A stretch of 64,000 bases of DNA from Megalonaias nervosa (Eukaryota; Mollusca; Bivalvia; Unionida; Unionidae). The stretch lies in assembly GCA_016617855.1 (NCBI GenBank), contig JAECUM010016686.1, forward strand, positions 1 to 64,000. The letters run 5' to 3'. Under the pieces are notes generated by a model, which worked only from the letters and a program-made list of their open reading frames with translations, had not been told where the DNA came from and did no database searches. Positions 33,101 to 46,900 of this stretch are shown here, one piece after another. The translations under genes were made by a program, and so were the position numbers. Numbering within the stretch: the first letter of the stretch is position 1; each line of letters opens with the position of its first letter.

Positions 33101-36100
33101 AACTGGCCATTACATTACATTTATTAAACGTTAACAATACTAAAATATGAACATCTCTTAAATCATAACCAACATATAGAAATACACTAAGCATCACAGA
33201 AAAAAAGAAATCCATGAAATACATGCTACCCTCTATTTTCTACATCAATATAAAGCCCTCAATGATGAATTACATAAAACCAGAGCTGCCAACCCTCCAG
33301 ACTCTCAATTAGTGAAAAGTGAGATAAAAATTAGTGAATTTTGAACACAATTAGTGAAAAAGTATATCATGACACTAACTCCACCCACTTCAATGGTCAG
33401 TACTGCATTATATGAAAATCCCAAGAAAAAAATAAAACATATTATTTACACTGATTACATGTACTATTTTATTTGCAGCCAAAGTTTTACCGATATACAT
33501 AAACTTCACTCTATTTGTCATGATATGATGCTGTGGCAATCTTGAACTTCCTCAATCAGGCTATGGTAAAGTTTTCAAAACAGTTCAGACTTATTTTGCC
33601 TGCTGGTTAATCTTGATGACTAAAATTGTTGCAATTTTTCAGCACCTAAGGAGACAATAAAGGAAATAATTTTTCACTGTTACTGTTGCTGATCTCCAAC
33701 TGAGAAAGACAGGTTATGTTCAACAAGAAAGCTCACAAACAATGCTTCAGCATTGGTAGCATGCAGGACTTGAGTAGGTGGCTTAAAGTACTCCAAAACT
33801 GAAATAGCAGTGTGCTTTTTCACATCGTTCTGCCACATGCCCACAGGGGCTGGTATCGTTGCTTACAATTTATCTGTCATACATGTATTATATAATAATA
33901 TTACCACATGGTGCATGTATGACAGGTAAATTGTAAGCAACAATACCCTTGTGCACATTCCCAATTGTAAAATTCGTGACACACTACTGTGCGAAAAGCA
34001 TAATGTACATCGATGTTTGATGGCTGAATGCTAGGCCAAATTTTGGTGTACTCCAATCTATTCTTCACCTTTTGTGGAATACAAATTTTTTTTCCTTTTT
34101 CATTTTAACTGCAGTGTAGCTTAATTACGAAATGGTATTAATCCAGAAGAGGAAACGAACGGTGAACAATTAGTGGTGTTGGTGCATGCATGAAAAACTG
34201 TGAACTCAATCTAATTACGATAGATGCTAATCTTTCAATCTCAAAAATTCCATCACTCAAAAAAGCTGTCTTCGTGTCGTTTCCCAAACTCTATGTGCTT
34301 TTTGCTACCAATGTGTTTCCTCACATCGTCCCTGCCTCCATGCCCAATGCTAAAATTTGTGGCACACTGTGTGCAAAAAGCATGATGTATATCGGTATTT
34401 GATGGCTTAATGCATGGCCAATTTTTGGTATATTCCAAACTAAACTTCACTTTTGTGCAATACATATCTTTTCCCTTGGTGGTGAAGACAATTTCAAGAT
34501 GCGATGCTGAATGGTAATTCAAATCAGTGTTGGCAGCGCATGCACAGAGAAAAATTCCGGTTAGGCCCCAGTTTCTTTCAAAAGCATTTGTTGTTGTTGT
34601 TGTAGGGCTTAACGCCATTTTTCAGCACATGATAGGCTATACATGGTGGCCAGTATTAATGGTGGAGGAAGAAACCAGGAAATCCCCGGAAAGAACCACC
34701 GACCCACGAGAAGCTACTGGCAAGCTTTCTCACAAAAGCATTTGTAAAACTACTCTTATGCATATAGATTAAAATACGCTAAAATGCTTCCTACTAGCAT
34801 TACCAGACCATTTCGGCAACTGCCAATATCATGACTAGCACTTAATGGGAAAATTTAAAATAATTGAGAATTAGGGAATTCGTGAATTTTTTTGCATGCA
34901 GCATGAATCCGTGAATCGCTGTAGAAAGTCATGAAATTTACACCAAAATCATGAGGGTTGGTGGCTATGTAAAACCAATCATTTTCTATACCCAAACATT
35001 GTAAAATTTTCTAGAATTTTAAACTATGAGAATAAAAGATAAAAATGGTATATCAATATGAGGCACATAAAATACAGACACAATTACAAATTTGACCTGT
35101 GTATAATCTACTACCTACCCCTATGGCTGTAGCAAGACATCTATTATAGGCACTCCCTGACAAGACCTATGTGGTCAATGTGCCTGTATATGACAATATG
35201 CCTCCTGTAAGTACTAAAAGAACATGACAGAACCAGAGGTAAAGCACCCATGCACATCGTGACATATGGGCATCTCACTGCAAGTGACCAACAATGAGAT
35301 GCATGTATTACTCACCATTAGAAGAACAGAAAAACAGAAAACAAGTCTGGCTAAACGGTCAGATCTATCACTAATATCACTTAATTGAGTCCAAGCTGGG
35401 ACAGTTGGGCCAGATGTATGGCCAGTATGGCTCAGGCAGGGTGACAGTATCACATCCACTCAGTCCAAATATACCCGATGCACCCAGTCTTACAGGCCTG
35501 AAAGACAAGCTTGGACTTTTGAGGGAGGACTTATGCCCAATGGGCTGCCTAAAAATGGAGGAACAATCCCCATTGTATGCAAATTATCTGCAGGAGCAAA
35601 AGATGGAAACAGATGTAAAATGTGTCCTCAAGTCAGGAATTGCATTGTCGTTTCTTGTACCAGTCGATGCATATATGGCTGAAAGGCTGGCATATCCAAC
35701 TGTGACTGTAACAAAGTGATGGAAGGCATTGTCCTTCTCATTTTAGGTTGAAAGAAGGACCCCAGCAGCATCCCCACAAGGCTCACAACTGTTTCTGTAT
35801 TCAGATGTATACTTAGTACACAAGTGCTTTTCCCCTCTTCTCATTTTGACTTTTCTGATTTCTGTATAACAGCCTACAAGGTGTCATCAGATCACAGATT
35901 TCACACACTAAAATTGGGGGGGGGGGAGACACATTTTGTACACGATAGGCAGAACTCATATGTGTCTTCCCATGCTTTGTATTTTTTAAATTTAATGCAT
36001 TTAGACGATATGTTTCTGTTTTGATAAAATAATACAAACTATAGATAAATTAGTTAAATAATTTGCTAAATAACACCCATTATAAACAGCGTGTGCAAAC

Positions 36101-37172
36101 TAAAGACAGTGTGAATGAGCACATGAAAGTCATTATGAACCAATGATAGTATGTTACACCATGCAGTCTAAAATGACTGAGTAGAGAAAGTGATAAATTT
36201 CACAAAATATCCACCAATTTAAAAAAATAATGTATAACATCCATTTATAAATCAATATTAATCCAAATAAATCCAAACTTTTGAAAGGATGGCTTGAATA
36301 ACATACACAATGACTTGGATAAATTGGAGACATATTCCATTGATGTTGTGTATGGAAGTGAAGCTTAAAATCTGGCTACAGCTAGCCCTGGCAAGGAGAG
36401 GTAATGAGCAAGAGTTGCTGCCCTTTGTTTCTTTAATATAGACAGAAAAGATGATTTTTCCTCTTTTATTAGGGCTGCATTCTGGATGTTGGTGGCTTAT
36501 ATTCCTAATGTTAATGTGATCAGGGAATGTATTCAAAGGTGAAAAATTCTAATCATGTTGCATATACACACATATAGACATGCTTAACAAATTTCAGTTC
36601 TCTACATCAAGTACAATTTTGGTAGTAATACCAACAAGGTTTTAACTGAAGAAGTAATAAAAGTTCAAAAATGAATAAACTTATACAAATTAAGTCACTT
36701 TAACAATGGCACAAAACACTAATTGGGGTCATCTACATGACTGCGCATACAAACATAACAATCACTTTTTCTTTTGTCTACAAAAAATCTGTATAAAAAT
36801 GTGCCAATGAGCTTTTATGGGACACAGACATACGTAAATCCAGACAGCAAGGACCAAATAAAGATGCCACAACTGCATGCCGAGGGGGGCATTAAAAAGT
36901 GTTCTCTGTTAACAGGTGTTCCTTTTGTAGTAATACAAATATAGCCAGATTTTCCTTTGGCTTTAAGTTTTTCTCTATGAACAAAAATTTCTTTGAAAAG
37001 TGGGTGAACTTTTAATTTTGTTTTAAACTGTAATTATGTCATTACCTTAGCATTTGTTAGCATACTGCCAAAAGAAATCTTCACTAATGCTTCATCCTCA
37101 GGCCTACCACATTCACTGGTTATTTTTAAGCAACCTTCATAGAATTTCTCACTCTGAGCTGGAAAAAATAAA

Positions 37173-37244
<72 letters not shown>

Positions 37245-38032
37245 TTGGCATTTCTAATAGACAGTGCAGAGGCTCAAGTATCAACAAAACTACCAGAGAT
37301 TTTGATCTTCCTATCAATTTTACTTATTAATTGGTCTTAGAAGTGATTCTATCTAGAGCACATTTTATGAAAACTTATTTAAAATTTAAGACTTGTGTGC
37401 AGTACCTTTCTCTCAGGTCTATTATCTTTCTCCAATTTCTTTTATCTATTAGCATAAAAGTGTGGATGATATAAAAATAAAAAGATGTCAAGCCTGGGTG
37501 CCATGAAAAATACTAAGCACCTGTCACCTACATATGACGTTTGTGTGTACTTGCACTGGCAGCGATAATCAAAATAGATGTTGCAAACAGCAAATGGCTT
37601 TCAATTTTGCTATATGTGATTTATAGTTTAAACTGCTTTGCAGACTCTCAAATTTATCAAGGCTTAGTGGTGTAGCAACTGCCCAAATGACCCCCACAAC
37701 TGCTATGCCACTGTTATGGTTGTGTTGTGTGCAGCTGCATGTACCATCCTAACTGTTCTTGCAGTTTTCTTTATATCATTAGGCCTGTATGACAAACAAT
37801 GTACTCGAAATTGTGAATTTACATGTTATCTGCTTTGCCAAATGATACCAATCCATCACTTTGACTCCTTCTATTTTCTTTACTCTGGTTTATATTTTAT
37901 CCCAATGATTGCCTGAAAAAAGATGGGAAGTATCTATATTGCCCAGCTAGATGTGTTTTCCTTCTACATTATTTAAAGACTTCAAACCTTGAGACATACT
38001 TCATAGTAATTGATTTGTACATCCACTGTAGA

Positions 38033-38081
<49 letters not shown>

Positions 38082-40845
38082 GTGTATGTGTCCTACTGAT
38101 AGGCTAGGGAAAAATAGATGTTATAAACATTTTTATTTTTTAAGATCCCAAATTATGACACAAACATTGTCTGAGAACTGATATGCATAATTACAGATGA
38201 GATCTACAAATCAGATCAGAGGAAGATTAAATGGGACCCTAGGGTCATACTACATGGTGGCTCCTGGGTCACAGCTTAGAAACTATTGATATCTATGTCC
38301 TATAGCTAACTATACACTTACTGACATGAAACACAATTTCAGTGATGCCACTTGTCCCTGGGTCTATTCTTACTTTGCAGGACTTAGCCTATGAGATACG
38401 AGATCCCCACCCTATCACTAAATATACAAGAACTGTACATGACAAGACAAAATTATACATTCAACAGCCAACTGCCCTGGGGTCAAACTCTAACCTCCAG
38501 GGACTTAACCCCTGCACTATATATAAACTTGGAGAATCAGCACTATAACCATTTTAAGTACTTATAAAAAAGAACATGAACAACTTTTTACATACAACTG
38601 ACATCAGTCCATACCAACACACTGGGACTTAACACCTGGGTCACACCTTGGAAATATATTGCTGAAAAATTTTGTGTCAGAGAGAATAAAGGTTCAGAAT
38701 TTGGATGAAAACATTTAGAAAAAACAAAGGATTTTATTATTTTTTTAATAATAGGAATCATTATACTTATAGGAATTTACAGGATCTTGACTGTCTGCTA
38801 CTGAAATCCTCATCCAAAAACCAAATACCATATATTCACTGTCCATTGACCATGAAAAAATTCAAATGTGCAACTATCATAGGCTGCCTGGTCTATCCTT
38901 ACCCTTAGAGGCAAAGATTTGGGGGGGGGGGGAGGTAGAGGGGTGAACAAAGTGTAGAAGCATTTCTGGTTCAATATTTTTCATTATTCTTCATTGAGAG
39001 CACCACAAATTATGTCATACTGCTGTCTCAGTTTATAATTTTATTGTAAGGAAATGCTGCATTTGCTTTCTTGATTTACCTGACATTGATAAATGTTCAT
39101 CATCCATGAATTTATTTATCAAAGCAGAACATGGTCTGAGATATTTTTAATAAAAAAAAAAAAAAAAATTCAGTCTGATCTCAATACTGCAGTACAAACC
39201 ATGCCTATTAAATGTTTTTATTAACATGCCTGTACAGATACATGAATTCACACAAAGACCCCAAGAAAAGTAATAAATTTGCATATTTTATGCAAAATGA
39301 CCAAAATATGCAAATATTAATTTTAAATATAATCAAACTACACAAGACAATTTAATTTTAAGATGTTAATGTATGGTCCTTCAATAAGCATATTCCATGT
39401 TTTATTGTGGTACATTCTGATCAGTGCAAACAATGTTCTCAGGACAAGTTGCAAAATGTTTCATGCTCAATTTTTCAGATGATAGTACATGAAGACTCTG
39501 AGAACAATCCAACACTCACTCAAATAAAGTCCTATTTTCAAAAAAGACCCTGAATAAGTCATGGAAACTAAGCCATTTGATGCATTCTAAAAGGCATGAT
39601 TTAATGTCTTGATAATGAAAAGTCTGTTTGGTATTATGCATGTGTGTTTTGCATCCTTGACCGAGAGTACTTCATCAAACTCAAATTGGCTTACTGAAAG
39701 TAGATCTACCTCTGGGTGGTGGTTTGTGAAACCTTAGGTCCACTAATTGGATTGCGCAAACCCATATATGCAGCATCACTTTCATTATAATTGCTCCAAA
39801 TAGCATGAGCCAAGTTATATGACATCTGATGATGTCCTGTGATGTACTAGATCGATTACTGCCTTATTCCCCGAGAACTGTCCTCCCACAGTACTGTCTG
39901 GTGGAATATAATGCTTTCTTCTTTGGAACAGGCACTATACCTGACCAAACAACATGAAATGAAAACGGTTCCCCTATAAGATGGTTTAACAGAACCAACA
40001 AATCTCATACTGACTGGCAACAAAATGAGATCAATATAAATGGTTTACTGGTTTACACAACATTATATTAAGCAAAAATAATGTCAGTAACTATTTTAAT
40101 GCATTATTAGGTGTGCAAAACGGTTAAGTAAATATCCCATTGGATCCGCACAACACTACAAAAATAGATTATAACATTACAATAGTGCAATATCACAAAA
40201 TAACGTAAATTATGTGATGTCATTACACTCAATGAAAATGCATCTCTCACAAGAATCATGTAATAACAGCACTTACAAGCCATGAAATTCTCCAGCAGGG
40301 TGGAACAGGTTGATGCAACCTCTATGAAGAAGTGGTAAGTGTCATGTGGACTGTATAAAATTTCTGTCAGCAGTTTTTGCAGGTTTGGATTCTCTTGTCC
40401 AAATAAAGCCAGGGCTTCTGCATAGTCTGTAGTTGACATTAAACGGTTGATCTTCTTAATCTCTTCTGTGAATGTCTTGCAGTACCGTTTCCTTACAGCT
40501 GAAGAAAAAATCCATGATGTTGAGGTCTAAAACCAGAATATATACTTTTGCCTCTACAGCGCAAATCAGAACAATAGTATAATATGCAATGATCAGTACA
40601 TGGTATTTAAAATGGTAGTCTTATATCCAGCATTTTGAGTATTCAGATCTCAAAACCATTTTGAAGACCATATGAAGTGTTATGGCTTGAAAGTTTTCTC
40701 AAAGCTCTCAGATAAAAAATACCAAATGATAATGTGATAGCATCACATTGAAAATCCCATGCATTTTCATAAACACACACACATACACAGAGACAAAAGC
40801 CCTGGGGTAGTACCTTGAAATCAGGTACATCTATTGATAACACTA

Positions 40846-40902
<57 letters not shown>

Positions 40903-43900
40903 ACTAGTATACAGGAATCTGTCAGATAACTGTGTCTTCTTGCTATGACTGTCCATATAACATCTGTTAAATAACATCATTGTTATTAATCTATGCACAC
41001 ATCTGTTAAATAATATTATTGTTATTAAACTTTGTACACATCATTTAAATAATATCAGTTATTAATCTTTACACACACTTGTTAAATAATATCAGTTATT
41101 AATCTCTCACACATCTGTTACATAATATCCTTGCTATTAAACTTTGCACACTTCTGTTACATAATATCATTGTTATTAACCTTTGCACACATCTGACTTT
41201 TAACATTTTCTCTCATGGTACAATGAAGAAAAAATAAACAAACCCATCTTGCATATGGTTATCATAAGGACATTTAAAATACAAAGTTTGGAAAAATTCC
41301 AGCTAAAGATTTAGGAGGAGAAGGGAGAGAAAGCAGAAGGGCACATTACAAGAAATGTTAAATGATTGAGATAGTAACACATTCTGACACTTGTACATAC
41401 CAGGGATATTCTTGATACACACGTATACAGATAGACAGTCCCTCAGGATACCATGTATATCAAACCTTTCTGTTTGGGCATCAAAGCTTATAAAGTTCCT
41501 TCTTATCATCGGAATCAAGACCAAGTCTTTGGCAAGGGCCACTGATTGATGACCTAAACAAAATAAAAAATACACATATTATCATCAACAACAATTTAAA
41601 AAATATATCAACAAACAGTTCATAATCATATTCTGGTCACTTTTTGGATACAAATCATAAGATGGCTATGCACATGTCATGATGATTAGTGACCTTTACA
41701 TCATCAATGGCAGCATCAACACAAAATTCAAGTTTTTTTGCCAGCCAATCTTTCACCTTCTGTTTAAGCCATAACTCAGAAAAGGGATTCCCATGGAACC
41801 GTTGTTTTTTCTTCAAAATTATGGCAATTTTTATGTGCCAATAATTGTTGCATAACACTAATTATGTTGCAGAAGACCAAGCCTTTTGCAAGAGCCAGTA
41901 ATCTTCCACCGATAAGAAATTAAAAATACATGTATTACTAGGGTTGAAAGATACACCTTATCTGTGTATCAATACGGTTCACGACACTATACATTATCAA
42001 TACACATATAAGCTTGATGATCTTTTCATCCTTACAAGGTTTTTCAAATAGGGTTTTTCAGTTTTATATGCAATGACATACTGGTTGTTTTTATATCATA
42101 CAGATTACAGACAGATGACACTTATCATTTGTTCTTACAACTCTCATATTTTACAAGGTTAAAAAAAATACTTCCAAAGAGACAACCTGTTAGGTGTCAG
42201 TGATTTTTATTCAGCCTTTTAGGCCAGTTCAAGCTTCTCATCAGGTGCATGGCTCATCTTGGTCACCAAGCCCTTTGTTTTGCATGCTTTCAAATATCTC
42301 CTTGATCTTGAATGTAATGATCACAAAATTCATGAATGTAATGATCACAAAATTCATGAAGAACTTAAGACATGATCCAGAAATAAAATTAATCAGCAAA
42401 TTCTATTTTTAGAAACAATCTTGATCAAGGAGCTTCTAGTCCCAATATCAAAATGGTTCTTACTTATGCTACAAGATAAACACATGTGCCAAGATGTACT
42501 GAAATCTGTCCAGTCAATATCAAATCATCTGGAATGACATAAAAATGTAAAACCCATTTTCAGAAACAGAGATCTTGAACATGAAGCTGCAGGTCCCAAA
42601 CTTGACAGGATTCTCCCTTGTATTAAGTGAAGGGCATGTAACAAGTCACAATAAAATCTAACAAAACTTCAGTTATCATCCTGAAAAAGGCAACGTCTAT
42701 TTTAAAAATTACTGACCTTGACCTTGAAACTTCTAGCCTAAACCAATAAGGTTCTTCCTTGGTCTGAGGGTAACACATTTACCACACTGCATTGAAATCT
42801 GTTAACCAGAATTAAAGTTATCATCTGGAGACGATAATGGACTGCCACACACCCCAAAGGATGGCAGTCAATTATAATACTTCACAAGTATTGTTGGTGT
42901 AATATAAAGCATTTGTATTTCTCCAATACAAAGTCCATAGAAGATGATAGCAACATTATGACATATTTATGAAACCAAATTAATTTTTCTCTGCTTGGTG
43001 AAACTGAAGTAGATTTGCTCATCTTCAGATCTGACAACTTTCTCAACTTAGAAGACTGTTGTCTTGAGTTTGGAGGCTTTTTCAACTAATTTAGGCCAAA
43101 GCATTTTCTGTCCATGGTTGTTTTGGCTCCACTGGTGAAAAAAAACAAAAACCTGTGTATACATAATAATTCAGTCATTATTGGCAATATCTTATAGTTA
43201 AATATGTCATGGTTTCCATCCATTTCTTACATATTTTATTAAATGTCATCACTGCATATATTTGTCAGGAGAAAAAAGTTAGTAACTTTCATCTTTTTAC
43301 ACATTTGCTGATCTAAATGAATCACAAAGCACAAGATAATTATAATAAAAAAAATTTAAAAATCAGGATGCTCACTTATTCAGCACCAAATTTTCTTACT
43401 ATGAACGTTACTATTTGATACATACATCTTTACATAATATGTTTGAGTAGCTGAAAAGCTAATACCTAAGACAGTAAATCAAATAGCTGTAGGATCAGGA
43501 CATGCTGGGATCAACAGGTCTTCCACACAATGGTAGGGTTAGTCCATGCAGTGCCACACTGGGCATGCACTATACATTGTTTTCCATTTTCAAGTTTCTG
43601 GCAAACCATTATGTTACTATCTTCAACACCTTACAGTAGGATATAGGTTTGAATATTTATTCCTAAACAAGGAAGAACTGAAAACAAACCAAATTTTGAC
43701 AGTGAAAGAAACAAAATCAGGCAATAAGGCAAGGTTTTTGTTTGTAATGACTATTGCCAGAGCTCTACTTCATGTATTTTATGCATGCATTACATGTGGA
43801 AAATTAATGAGGCGGTTTATGGTATATATTTCTTTAAGGTACCAAATACTCCTCATGATGCTACTAAAAACACAAGATCAGTAATAAGGCAAGGTTTTTG

Positions 43901-46900
43901 TTTGTAACGCATCACAACTATTGCCAGAACTCTATTTCATGCATGCATTATATGTGGAAAATAATCATGCTAATTATGGCATATGTAATTATAAGGTATC
44001 AATTACACCTCATGATGCTACTCATATTCCCAATGGCTAATTACCTAGCATCTCCTTGACTTGATTGGCATTAAAATTCCCGGGAATGTACCCCAGGGTG
44101 GCCAGTCGCTGTTGAAATACCTCTGATAATCTTAGAATAAAATCTTTGTATACATCAGCTGAAAATAAGGAATCATAAAGTAAGTCTCAAGGTGGATACA
44201 GGAGAAACTGTTTACTTCAGACAAATTGATTTAATTATCCTGTAGTTATAACCCCAAGTACTGTGCAGTTTACAAAACCACAATATTCTATATCCACAAA
44301 CAATTTGAACAATTTCTAATAAGTCTTATATTCAAATATTTTTTCTGTTTTTCCTTATAGTAACTGTAGTTTGGTTATCACTGTGATAAAACAGCATTTT
44401 AACACAAAAAAAAAACTTGTTTGAACTGGAAAATATATTCATTACAGATTGAAATTTGTGATTATGTGCTTGAATTCTATTCAGAATGAAACCTATTGCT
44501 TACTATTAAAATTTTACTTTTTTGATAAATAAAATCAACACTACCTTACTTATGATAAAAAACAGCATTTTAAAATCCTGATAATTTGTTATAGCTAGAT
44601 AAAAGGTTCATCTTAGATTGAAATTTGTGATTATGTATTCAAATTCTATTCAGAATGAAACATATTCTTACTATTAAAATTTTATTCTTCTATTAATAAA
44701 ATCGACACAACCTTATTTATCCAAGCTGATAACTCACATTTATCTCCAAACTGCTAGCACAGTATTCAAAAGCAACAAGTATCATGTTCTTTCTCTCAAA
44801 AACACTGTATCTGGCTGTAGCCAATGGCTTATCATGTACCGTATACACTTGCTTATAAGACAAGTCCAACTGCAAACTACATAGACCCAGTTAGGCCATC
44901 ACATAATGCACTGGCTGATCTGGGTCTATGGAGTTTGTTAGGAATAATCAGTACAATAAACAACACATTTGTTTTGAGTATATACAGTATCTAACTTGAT
45001 ATACAACAAAACCCTAACTGCCCAAACTAAACATTGTACACACAAATCATTTTGATAATAGAAAGTCCTGAATATTGAATAAATACATTACAAAGTGTAC
45101 TGATGATTTTCAGTTCATACCAACATAGTTTCTACTGATTTACTTCCTGCTACACTAATGATGTCACGATGAGCCGAAAGTTTCTTTTTTTGATATTGTT
45201 GCAATAATATTACAATATTTATATGATTTAAGATCAATACCGTTAGCAATATTCTCTACAAAAAGCACTAAAGAAGAACTCTCTACAAGTCATTCCTGTA
45301 CATTCTGAACCTTCCAATGATATTATCGAATCTCATATTTTTCAAGTCTGTGCGTTCTCAAAACTATAGACACTCAGTTTTCTCAAACTCAGAACATTTA
45401 TACAAGTACATTTCCCAATAAATCATAAATAAATATCCCCTGTTGTCATAAATATAATAAAATGACAAGAATAAAACCATCATCATATTTAATATTAGAA
45501 GGTAAGTAAAAGACTAAATGAAAACAGCAGTTAACAATATCCAAAGTCAATAGGATTTATTGATTTCCCATAAAATGAACTTTTTTCCACTCAATTATGG
45601 ACTCCTTCTCTTTTCCCTGGTATTGTGTTTTCCAACAGGGCCTCCAATTTCTGAACATTCAGTGCCAAAAGCCTACAGAGAAGCACCTGAAGATGCCCCT
45701 ATGGTGCCAAAGCCAAAGTTACTGTACAGTGAAACTTCCATAGTTTTTTATCTAGGAGAGTAAAAGGGTTCTAGTGACCTTTGCTTGTAGACTGTTGCTC
45801 TCTAATTATATCTGTAAAACATGTCTGTATTGAAAACATCCTAACACTAGGACACAGCTGATTATAGTAAAGATGCTGCTCTGTATTAGTGCTTATATGC
45901 ATTGCCATAAATTGTATTCTGTATTAGTGCTTATTTACATTGCCATCACTTGGACTCTGTATTAGTGCTTATATGCATCGACATCAATTGCACTCTGTAT
46001 TAGTGCTTATATGCATTGCCATCAAATGGACTCTGTATTAGTGCTTATATGCATTGCCATCAACTGGACTCTGTATTAACGCCATGCTGTGTTGTTGTAG
46101 GGTTCAATGCAATTTTCAGCACAAGACAGGCTATTCATGGCAGCCGGTATAAATAGTGGAGGAAGAACCCAGGAAAACCCTGGAAAGAACCACCGACCCA
46201 CAAGAAGCTACTGGCAAGCTTTCTCACATACCCACACTGGCCAAATCGGAGACTCGAACCCATGTGGACAGAGGTGAGATGGCAGTGATCCATAATGTTG
46301 ACATTAGACCACTTGGCCACTCGGGGCCCCTATTAGTGCCATGCACTGCCATCAACTGGACATGGAATTATATGGGATGTAAGGGTGGAGTGTGATCCCT
46401 TAAAACTTGTGATGGCAATATATCTCCACATCACTGTCATACGTGTACCCAGTGACATCCACGAAATACAAGAGAATGGTTCTATTTATGTTCCAAATCT
46501 AGACCAAAATTCAATTTTAGCACACAGCTTGATAGCACAGTACTAATGCAGTCACCTTATGCATCTTTTGTCCCAGGTTTGATCCTTTTTCTGGCATATG
46601 TAAGGATACGTGGCCAGCTATCGAAAGACTAATGTTACTGTTGGTGTCTTCTATTTTCCTGCACAATTAGGACTTGGTGTATCTCAAAATCACATCCGAG
46701 TCACAAAATTTATGTGTGTATCAAGGATTTTCAAAAATTCTGTTGGCTATACTTCAAGCCTAAACTATTTACCGTTATCCATTTTTAACATATTCCTAGC
46801 ACTGAGTCAAATAAGTCATCCCATAATGCATTTGCAGATTTGAATCTACATGGCTGACATGAAGTCAGCTGTAGAATGAACAGTGCAGAAGACAGATATG

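Larger units (their letters stand above)
33291..34969. mobile_element. hAT-type element relic with terminal inverted repeats
   Basis: The left end CAGAGCTGCCAACCCTC (33291-33307) matches the reverse complement of the right end (34953-34969, CATAGCCACCAACCCTC) at 14 of 17 bases. The 6-bp direct repeat TAAAAC flanks both sides (33285-33290 and 34970-34975); hAT elements normally make 8 bp, so two bases may have changed. It contains two copies of a zinc-finger-coding segment on the minus strand, a nested 110-bp MITE and a truncated SINE, but no transposase catalytic domain. The CAGNG start and 8-bp-class duplication are hAT traits. Confidence 0.65.

Noticed and set aside
40643..40897. Cys/Val-rich ORF
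   Set aside because: Translation of CA repeats next to intron sequence.
40960..41195. Possible CRISPR-like array
   Set aside because: Unit and spacer cannot be told apart; it is an ordinary 36-39 bp minisatellite in animal DNA.
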